Shown here piece by piece: positions 1-6,331 of a stretch of DNA of 49,493 bases. The translations under genes and the position numbers were made by a program. The stretch lies in the NCBI GenBank assembly GCA_030539395.1, contig JAUNSC010000027.1, positions 1 through 49,493 of the forward strand, in the 5' to 3' direction. The stretch's first letter is position 1, and every line of letters starts with the position of its first letter. The stretch is from Eubacteriales bacterium. GTDB lineage: Bacteria; Bacillota; Clostridia; Lachnospirales; Lachnospiraceae. Below the pieces are notes generated by a model. That model made no database searches and was not told where the DNA came from. It saw nothing but the letters and a program-made list of their open reading frames with translations.

Positions 1-2
1 AT

Positions 3-83
3 GACAGAGCAGATGCAGAACGCTATCTGAAGACCATCGTGGATTTTTTTACACCGGGCTGGCGAATGATCACAGGACTTTAA
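3..83 (+). CDS. C-terminal end of a probable TetR-family regulator (partial, 5' end outside window)
   Basis: An open frame enters from the left edge and stops with TAA at 81-83, leaving 26 residues that end DFFTPGWRMITGL. An amphipathic tail with an FF-x-PGW motif resembles the last helix of TetR regulators that precede ABC exporter pairs in Clostridia. No DNA-binding domain is visible, so the family rests on context and tail similarity. It is followed by a hairpin that overlaps its stop codon and by a palindrome in front of the ABC genes, which fits a local repressor. Inference only. Confidence 0.4.
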   Translation, partial: DRADAERYLKTIVDFFTPGWRMITGL

Positions 84-115
84 TAAAAGGGGGAATATTA
101 TTTCTCCCTTTTATT
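82..115 (+). terminator. Hairpin between the regulator tail and the ABC exporter operon
   Basis: Arm AATAAAAGGGGGAA (82-95) pairs with TTCTCCCTTTTATT (102-115), with one G-T wobble and a six-base loop. The T-rich right arm could act as the U-tract of a terminator or attenuator. No separate T-run follows, so strength is uncertain. Confidence 0.5.
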
Positions 116-125
116 GAAAATGTAT

Positions 126-141
126 GTTAGTTAAAACTAAC
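126..141. promoter_or_regulatory. Palindrome, candidate TetR operator
   Basis: GTTAGTTAAAACTAAC is a perfect inverted repeat (7-bp arms, 2-bp centre). It ends one base before the ribosome binding site (AAAGGAG, 143-149) of the ABC exporter. Size, symmetry and position suit a TetR-type repressor, presumably the gene ending at position 83. The protein-DNA pairing is inferred. Confidence 0.55.
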
Positions 142-158
142 CAAAGGAGATGAAGCAT

Positions 159-1922
159 ATGAACAACAAAACCGAAAAAAAGCGCTCCGCAGTTTCCTGG
201 CTGGCTGAGTTGGCAGGCCCCCGTAAAGGAGAATATCTGCTGAGTGTGTTGGCGGCGCTGGCTGGTACAGGTTGCTCGCTGGTACCGTATTTTATCATGA
301 TTGAGCTGATTGGCGGCCTTGTGGGAGGAACGGCGGACAAAACATGGTGTCTGAACCGCTGCCTGATTATGGGGCTGTGGTGGGTGCTGCGTTATATCCT
401 GCACTCAATTTCCACCACGCTATCCCACCATGCCACTTTCCATGTGCTGGCTGGCATTCGGGTTCGCCTGATGGAGAAGCTGGCAACGCTGCCTCTGGGT
501 GAGGTGCTGGAAAAGTCCTCCGGCTCTTACAAGAATATTATTGTGGAGCGGGTAGATTCCATTGAGACAACGTTGGCTCATATTGTGCCGGAGATGACCT
601 CTAACATCGTGGGCGCTGTTGCTGTGCTGGCGCTGCTGTTCCGGGTAGATTGGCGTATGGGGCTGGCGACGCTGATCGTTTTGCCCCTGGGCGTAGCGTG
701 CTTCCTGTCCATGTTCAACGGATATGAAGCTAGGTTTCAGCGCGCTGTAAACTCTACTAAGGCCCTGAACGATACAGCAGTAGAATACATCAACGGCATT
801 GAGGTTATCAAGGCATTTGGGCAGTCCAAAACCAGCTATACCAAGTTCGTCTCGGCGGCGAAAGAGGGCGCAGACTGCTTTATCGAGTGGATGCGGAGCT
901 GCCTGTTCGGGCAATCTGCCGGCATGGCGATCTTCCCCTCCACACTGATCGGTATCCTTCCTGTTGGCTGCCTGCTCTTCATGCACGGCACCCTGACAGT
1001 GGAAACTTTTCTGACCGTGATCATCCTTTCTTTCGGCGTTATGCAGCCCCTGATCACGGCTTACTCCTACACAGACGATCTGGCTCAGCTTGGAACAATT
1101 GTCGGTGAGGTGGCCGAGATTCTTGACCGCAAAGATCTGCAGCGTCCTGATACAGCCAGGGAATTGCCAAAGGACAACGCTATTGAGCTGAAAGACGTCT
1201 GCTTTGCTTATCACGAAAAGGAGGTGCTGCATAGCGTCAGCCTGCGCATCGAACCGGGAACCGTGAATGCCCTGGTAGGGCCTTCCGGCAGTGGCAAATC
1301 CACCATCGCCCGCCTGATTGCCTCCCTGTGGGATGTGGACAGCGGCAGCATTACCCTGGGCGGCGTGGACATTCGCACACTCCCACTCAAGGAATGCACC
1401 GACCGCATTGCCTATGTATCTCAGGATAACTACCTGTTTGATCTCTCTGTCATGGACAACATCCGTATGGGCCGCAAGGGTGCCACGGATGAACAGGTCA
1501 TTGCTGCAGCAAAGGCATGCGGATGCCATGACTTTATCATGAGCCTGGAAAAGGGCTACCGGACCGTTTGCGGTTCCTCCGGCGGACACCTGTCCGGCGG
1601 CGAGCGTCAGCGTATCTCTATTGCCCGGGCTATGCTGAAGGACGCGCCGGTGATCATTATGGACGAGGCGACCAGCTACACCGATCCTGAGAATGAGGCG
1701 GTAGTCCAATCTGCCCTGGTCCGATTGATCCGTGGCAAGACACTGCTGGTCATCGCCCACCGCCTTTCCACGGTGGCAGATGCGGATCAAATCTTTGTGG
1801 TGCAGGACGGCAGGATTGCCGCCCGGGGCACACAGGATGAGCTGCTGGAGAGCTGCCCGCTGTATAAGACAATGTGGGAAGCTCATATAAGTGTTAAGGA
1901 CAATGACGAGGAGGTGGCATAA
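159..1922 (+). CDS. ABC exporter half-transporter, fused permease-ATPase (first of a heterodimeric pair)
   Basis: A 587-residue type I (ABCB-like) exporter subunit. The first ~340 residues hold the six-helix membrane domain. The nucleotide-binding domain follows, with Walker A GPSGSGKST (374-382), signature LSGGERQR (478-485) and Walker B VIIMDE (498-503). The D-loop reads SYTD rather than the usual SALD. I chose ATG 159, nine bases after AAAGGAG; an upstream in-frame ATG at 150 touches that site and is unlikely. It is joined directly to a second half-transporter, so the two probably form a heterodimer exporting drugs, peptides or lipids, or moving a siderophore; the substrate cannot be read. 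A TetR-type regulator tail and a palindrome sit just upstream. Codons are richer in GCC, CTG and CGC than in later genes, suggesting transfer. Confidence 0.9.
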   Translation: MNNKTEKKRSAVSWLAELAGPRKGEYLLSVLAALAGTGCSLVPYFIMIELIGGLVGGTADKTWCLNRCLIMGLWWVLRYILHSISTTLSHHATFHVLAGIRVRLMEKLATLPLGEVLEKSSGSYKNIIVERVDSIETTLAHIVPEMTSNIVGAVAVLALLFRVDWRMGLATLIVLPLGVACFLSMFNGYEARFQRAVNSTKALNDTAVEYINGIEVIKAFGQSKTSYTKFVSAAKEGADCFIEWMRSCLFGQSAGMAIFPSTLIGILPVGCLLFMHGTLTVETFLTVIILSFGVMQPLITAYSYTDDLAQLGTIVGEVAEILDRKDLQRPDTARELPKDNAIELKDVCFAYHEKEVLHSVSLRIEPGTVNALVGPSGSGKSTIARLIASLWDVDSGSITLGGVDIRTLPLKECTDRIAYVSQDNYLFDLSVMDNIRMGRKGATDEQVIAAAKACGCHDFIMSLEKGYRTVCGSSGGHLSGGERQRISIARAMLKDAPVIIMDEATSYTDPENEAVVQSALVRLIRGKTLLVIAHRLSTVADADQIFVVQDGRIAARGTQDELLESCPLYKTMWEAHISVKDNDEEVA

Positions 1923-3662
1923 ATGCTGCAAACATTGAAAAAATTCTTTGCCTTCTGCGGAACGGAGAACCGCAGGCTGTTCATAATTTCCATCTGGTTG
2001 GGGGTATTAAGCGCCATCTGCTCCGCTATGCGCATCCCGGCAGCCTATATTGTCATTCAGGCGCTGCTGGCAAACAGTGTGACAATGTCTACCCTCTGGA
2101 GCAGTCTGGCTATCATCCTGGGTTCTGTTGCTGTAACAATTCTCATCAACATGAAATCCACCATGCTGCAGACCCGCGGCGGTTATCGGGCCTGCGCCAA
2201 CAAGCGCATTGAGATTGCGGAACATCTGCGTTATCTGCCCATGGGCTGGTTTAATGCCAATAGTCTGGGTGAGGTTACTTCTGTTACGACAAACACCATG
2301 GAAAATATGGCGAACATAGCGACCCGGGTGGTCATGATCACCACCAAGGGGTTTCTGACAGCCGGAATTATCGCTGTAATGATGCTTGTATATGACTGGC
2401 GTATTGGCCTTATCACACTGGCGGGGCTGCTGGTATTCATGGGAGTCAATGCTCTGATGCAGCGTAAGGAGCAGGCTGTGTCCCAGCGCAAATTTAACGC
2501 GGACGAGCGCCTGGTTGCCAGGGTGTTGGAGTATGTACAGGGTATTTCGGAGGTCAAAAACTTCGACCTGACAAAGGATTCCACCACCCAGGTCAGCGGT
2601 GCGGTGGAGGAGTGCCGTAAGGCCGCCTTTGGCATGGAACTGCCTTCAGTGCTGTTTATCTTTCTGCAATTTATTGCCAACAAATTTACCGGTGTAGCAG
2701 TATGCGCTGCAGCGCTTACCTTCTGGTTTGACGGCACATTGCCCCTGGAGAACTGTCTGCTGATGCTGATCTGCTCTTTTATTCTGTTTGAACAGCTGGA
2801 CAGCGCCGGCAGTTATTCCACGCTTTTCCGCTCCATCGATATCGGTGTGGAAAAGGCCAATGCTATCCTGAACGTGGAATCCATGGACATCGATGGCAGA
2901 GAGATCGTCCCGAATTACTGCGACATTACGCTGGAGCACGTGGATTTCTCCTATGACCAGAAGAAAATTCTGGATGATGTGTCGTTGACTATCCCGGAAA
3001 GGACTACTGTGGCTATCGTCGGACCCAGCGGCGGCGGCAAGACTACGCTGTGCAATCTGATGGCTCGATTCTGGGATGTGCAGGGAGGAAGGGTCACTCT
3101 TGGAGGTCAGGATGTGAGGGATTACAACTATGACAGTCTGATCCGCAACTTTTCCTTTGTGTTCCAGCGCACTTACCTGTTTTCCGATACCATTGCAAAC
3201 AATATCCGCTTTGGCAGGCCCGGGGCCTCCATGGACGAGGTCATTGCCGCTGCCAGGAAGGCGCGCTGCCATGACTTTATTATGGCGCTTCCTGACGGTT
3301 ACGACACAGTGATCGGCGAAGGTGGTGCCTCTATTTCCGGCGGTGAACGCCAGCGCATCACCATTGCCCGGGCAATCATGAAGGATTCCCCCATCATTGT
3401 TCTCGATGAGGCGACTGCCAATGTTGACCCCGAAAATGAGAAAGACCTGGTGGAGGCCATTGGAGAGCTTACTCACGACAAGACGGTCATCATGATTGCC
3501 CACCGGCTGAAAACCGTGCGCAATGCCGACCGCATCTTCGTGGTGGACGGCGGCAAGATTGTCCAGCAGGGTACCCACGATGAATTGATAAGTCAGGACG
3601 GCATCTACCGACATTTTGTGGTGGAGCGCCGCCAGGCCGCTGGTTGGAAGGTTGGAGCATAA
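1923..3662 (+). CDS. ABC exporter half-transporter, fused permease-ATPase (second of the pair)
   Basis: A 579-residue type I ABC exporter subunit whose ATG directly follows the stop of the preceding subunit; its ribosome binding site GAGGAGG (1908-1914) lies inside that gene, indicating translational coupling. The N-terminal ~330 residues form the membrane domain. The ATPase domain has Walker A GPSGGGKTT (367-375), signature ISGGERQR (471-478) and Walker B IIVLDE (491-496), followed by the D-loop NVDPENE. Both subunits carry intact catalytic motifs, so neither nucleotide site is clearly degenerate, unlike many heterodimeric exporters. It shares the GC-rich codon style of its partner and no transport gene follows it. 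The substrate is unknown. Confidence 0.9.
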   Translation: MLQTLKKFFAFCGTENRRLFIISIWLGVLSAICSAMRIPAAYIVIQALLANSVTMSTLWSSLAIILGSVAVTILINMKSTMLQTRGGYRACANKRIEIAEHLRYLPMGWFNANSLGEVTSVTTNTMENMANIATRVVMITTKGFLTAGIIAVMMLVYDWRIGLITLAGLLVFMGVNALMQRKEQAVSQRKFNADERLVARVLEYVQGISEVKNFDLTKDSTTQVSGAVEECRKAAFGMELPSVLFIFLQFIANKFTGVAVCAAALTFWFDGTLPLENCLLMLICSFILFEQLDSAGSYSTLFRSIDIGVEKANAILNVESMDIDGREIVPNYCDITLEHVDFSYDQKKILDDVSLTIPERTTVAIVGPSGGGKTTLCNLMARFWDVQGGRVTLGGQDVRDYNYDSLIRNFSFVFQRTYLFSDTIANNIRFGRPGASMDEVIAAARKARCHDFIMALPDGYDTVIGEGGASISGGERQRITIARAIMKDSPIIVLDEATANVDPENEKDLVEAIGELTHDKTVIMIAHRLKTVRNADRIFVVDGGKIVQQGTHDELISQDGIYRHFVVERRQAAGWKVGA

Positions 3663-3822
3663 CTATATACCTTTTGCTATATGCAGAACAATTAAAAAAC
3701 CTGACGTCAAAGAAAAACATTAATTAAGTAAAAATCCTCTTGACCATTTTTTTTGACATTTTTCCCGTATTTAGAATTCTTGCATAATTCCGCTCACGTC
3801 AGCACACTCTATCCATGAGGTG

Positions 3823-3975
3823 ATGAGCATGGACAAAAAAGAACCGGAAAAACAGCAGAGGAAGAAAAGTAATGAAGAATTTAACAGTGTAACACAGAAA
3901 GCAAAGGTGGAAAACCAGAACCAGACGCATAACGTTCGAAAAGAAGGAATTGCACCAATCAATCAGAAACGATAG
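3823..3975 (+). CDS. Small basic hydrophilic protein, 50 residues
   Basis: ATG at 3823 follows a GAGGTG ribosome binding site at 3817-3822. A second in-frame ATG at 3829 is possible. The 50 residues are almost entirely Lys, Glu, Gln, Asn and Arg with no hydrophobic core, and end HNVRKEGIAPINQKR. That tail reminds me of a class of very short clostridial proteins (possibly the CPC_1213 family) with a conserved HN-x-KE-x-x-x-P-N-x-(K/R)R ending; this is from memory and weak. Composition suggests an intrinsically disordered, perhaps nucleic-acid-associated protein. It stands alone in the otherwise AT-rich 408-base gap at 3663-4070. No function is assigned. Confidence 0.55.
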   Translation: MSMDKKEPEKQQRKKSNEEFNSVTQKAKVENQNQTHNVRKEGIAPINQKR

Positions 3976-4070
3976 TTGCTGAAAAGGTAGATAAGTTAGA
4001 AAACCTGTGATAAAATCTGCGTAGGTAAAAAATTGTTGATCCAGCTGTAAGGAGTGAACGGGGTAAAACG

Positions 4071-5006
4071 ATGATAATTAATACGGGAATGCGGACAGAT
4101 ATATCGGCTTTTTATGCACAATGGTTTTCTAACCGCTTAAAAGAAGGTTTTGTATATACCAGAAATCCTTACTATCCGCATCAGGTGACAAGGTATGATC
4201 TGTCGCCTGATGTGGTGGACATCCTTGCTTTCTGCACTAAAAATCCGCTGCCTATGTTTCAATACATGGATCTGCTGGAAGAATATGGACAATATTGGTT
4301 TGTAACAATCACGCCATATGGAACAGATATAGAGCCGGGAGTACCGCCAAAAGAGGAAATTATGGAAAGCTTTCGGAAGTTATCGAGTATGGTTGGAATA
4401 GATAGCATAGGCTGGAGATACGATCCGATTTTGATTACGGATACCTATACGCCGGAGCGCCATATATCTGATTTTGAAAAAATGGCTGAAATGCTTGCAG
4501 GATATACCAGGACCTGTGTGATAAGCTTTGTAGATCTGTATAAAAAAGTTCAAAAGAATTTTCCACAGGCAAGGGAAGTATCTTCAGAGGACCGTATTAC
4601 TTTGGGAAAAGAATTTATCCGTATTGCCAAAAAATACGGTATGGTTATCAAACCCTGTGCGGAAGGAAGTGAACTGTCGCAATATGGCGCAGACTGCAGC
4701 GGATGCATGACACTGCATACATTTGAAAATGCGATTCACGGGAAATTGAATGTACCATCAATTAAATCACAGCGTACAGAGTGTGCCTGTCTGCTGGGAA
4801 AGGATATTGGGCAATATGATACCTGTGGTCATTTGTGTAAGTATTGCTATGCCAATACAGATGCTGCTTCCGTAAAGAGAAATATGAAGATGCATAATCC
4901 ACAGTCTCCATTTCTTACAGGAGAATTACAGAAGGATGATATAATACATAAGGCAAGGCAGGAAAAATGGCGGAGTGGGCAAATGAGCCTGTTTGATCTG
5001 CTGTAA
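4071..5006 (+). CDS. DUF1848 family protein with C-terminal cysteine clusters
   Basis: A 311-residue protein of the DUF1848 family, recognised by the opening INTGMRTDI, the segment IGWRYDPI (113-120) and the cysteine-rich C-terminus. Cysteines lie at 196, 209, 212, 238, 240, 252, 256 and 259. The last three form CGHLCKYC (252-259), a C-x3-C-x2-C spacing like that of radical SAM enzymes but at the wrong end of the protein. The clusters most likely bind iron-sulfur or zinc; the reaction is unknown. It lies 20 bases upstream of a CobW-type GTPase, so the GTPase may help metallate it (inference). The start has a modest upstream GGAGTG site. Confidence 0.8.
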   Translation: MIINTGMRTDISAFYAQWFSNRLKEGFVYTRNPYYPHQVTRYDLSPDVVDILAFCTKNPLPMFQYMDLLEEYGQYWFVTITPYGTDIEPGVPPKEEIMESFRKLSSMVGIDSIGWRYDPILITDTYTPERHISDFEKMAEMLAGYTRTCVISFVDLYKKVQKNFPQAREVSSEDRITLGKEFIRIAKKYGMVIKPCAEGSELSQYGADCSGCMTLHTFENAIHGKLNVPSIKSQRTECACLLGKDIGQYDTCGHLCKYCYANTDAASVKRNMKMHNPQSPFLTGELQKDDIIHKARQEKWRSGQMSLFDLL

Positions 5007-5026
5007 ATTTCAGGGAGAAGAAAACG

Positions 5027-5968
5027 ATGGTAAAAATTGATTTGATCACGGGATTTTTGGGTTCCGGAAAGACGACATTTCTAAGAAAATATGCATCATA
5101 TTTGCTGGAACAGGGAATCAGAATCGGAATTCTTGAAAATGATTTCGGAGCTGTGAATGTGGACATGATGCTTCTTTTGGATTTGGAAGGAGACAATTGT
5201 GACCTCGAAATGATTTCAGGAGGATGCGATGCGGATTGCCATAAGAGAAGGTTCAAGACAAAACTGATCGCATATGGGATGAATGGTTTGGACCGTGTTC
5301 TGGTAGAACCTTCAGGGATTTATGATGTGGATGAATTTTTTGATACACTTCGCGAAGAACCCCTTAACCAATGGTACGAAATTGGAAGCGTAATTGCGAT
5401 TGTTGACGCAAACCTGGAGCAGAACCTGTCAGAAGAAGCACAATATCTCCTTGCCACGCAGATTGCTAATGCCGGACGGGTAATTTTAAGCAGGAGTCAG
5501 TATGCTTTCCGGGAGGAAATTGCGGGAACTGTCTCAAAACTTAATGATATTCTGATAAAACATGGATGCAGGCGCAAACTGGAGGAGGAACTGGTTTGTA
5601 AACCATGGGATGTATTGACACCTGAAGATTTTGATGAAATTGCTGCCTGCGGATATGTCCCTGCGGATTGTACAGGCTCTGGGATTAATAAAGAAAATAC
5701 ATTTACTTCTCTGTATTTTATGAATGTCCATATGACGGAGAAAGAACTCCGGCTGGCAATACAGAATATATTTCATGATACTGCCTGCGGCCGGGTTTTA
5801 CGCATCAAGGGCTTTATGGCAACAGAGAGCGGAACATGGAATGAGATAAATGCCACAGGCCGGCAAACTGTGATAAAGCCGATAGAAGCAGGTCAGGAGA
5901 TTTTAATAGTAATTGGCGAGGCACTGGAGGAGCATGTAATCCGATCTTATTTCCCAGGGGAAGTTTGA
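5027..5968 (+). CDS. CobW/COG0523-type GTPase, putative metallochaperone
   Basis: A 313-residue G3E-family GTPase. Walker A is GFLGSGKTT (9-17), a Mg/switch region gives EPSG (95-98), and a C-terminal CobW domain covers about 205-310. Two family hallmarks are altered. The CxCC metal motif is replaced by CDADC (Cys67, Cys71), and the guanine-specifying NKxD position reads SRSQ (155-158), so nucleotide specificity may be relaxed or changed. COG0523 proteins deliver Zn, Co or Fe to client enzymes. The adjacent DUF1848 protein with eight clustered cysteines is the obvious candidate client, by context only. A terminator follows at 6035-6074. Confidence 0.85.
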   Translation: MVKIDLITGFLGSGKTTFLRKYASYLLEQGIRIGILENDFGAVNVDMMLLLDLEGDNCDLEMISGGCDADCHKRRFKTKLIAYGMNGLDRVLVEPSGIYDVDEFFDTLREEPLNQWYEIGSVIAIVDANLEQNLSEEAQYLLATQIANAGRVILSRSQYAFREEIAGTVSKLNDILIKHGCRRKLEEELVCKPWDVLTPEDFDEIAACGYVPADCTGSGINKENTFTSLYFMNVHMTEKELRLAIQNIFHDTACGRVLRIKGFMATESGTWNEINATGRQTVIKPIEAGQEILIVIGEALEEHVIRSYFPGEV

Positions 5969-6034
5969 AAGCGGATGAAAGAATACATGTGGAAAACTGG
6001 TCAAACAGAAAAATCATATAAATGGTGGATGACG

Positions 6035-6074
6035 AAAGCACCGGGGACCGGCATGGTGGTCTGCGGTGCTTTTT
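6035..6074 (+). terminator. Rho-independent terminator after the DUF1848-GTPase pair
   Basis: AAAGCACCG (6035-6043) pairs with CGGTGCTTT (6064-6072), followed by TT. The loop is long and contains short complementary GACC/GGTC pieces. The rest of the 363-base gap up to 6331 is AT-rich with no gene; a TTGACA at 6220-6225 has only a weak -10 partner. Confidence 0.75.
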
Positions 6075-6331
6075 GTGTAATTATCAGGAATATGTGTTTT
6101 TGAGGTTTCCTTCTTATTCAGATGTTTATGCGCTTTGCTGAATATAGAGCTGGTAATTTTGAAATTAATACAAAATATGCACCAGAAAAAGACAGAATAG
6201 GAACAGCCTATTGTTATTTTTGACAGGAAATTATAGAATGTGTCATAACAAATGTCTGCGCGGATATGTTTCAACAGTTCGGAATGTCTGCAGCGTTCCG
6301 GAACAGGACAAATTCAGGAGGTAAGAGAAAT

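Noticed and set aside
420-1931. 503-codon frame on the - strand over the first ABC gene
   Set aside because: It is antisense to a gene with intact Walker and signature motifs, and its translation has no recognisable domain; GC-rich codons create such shadows.
2646-3614. 322-codon frame on the - strand over the second ABC gene
   Set aside because: Antisense shadow of a convincing ATPase domain.
6220-6249. Possible GH3 promoter with TTGACA at 6220
   Set aside because: The best -10 (CATAAC at 18 bp) matches only four of six positions; too weak to list.
6014-6274. 86-codon - strand frame in the gap before the GH3 gene
   Set aside because: It crosses the terminator at 6035-6074 and shows no ribosome site or family.
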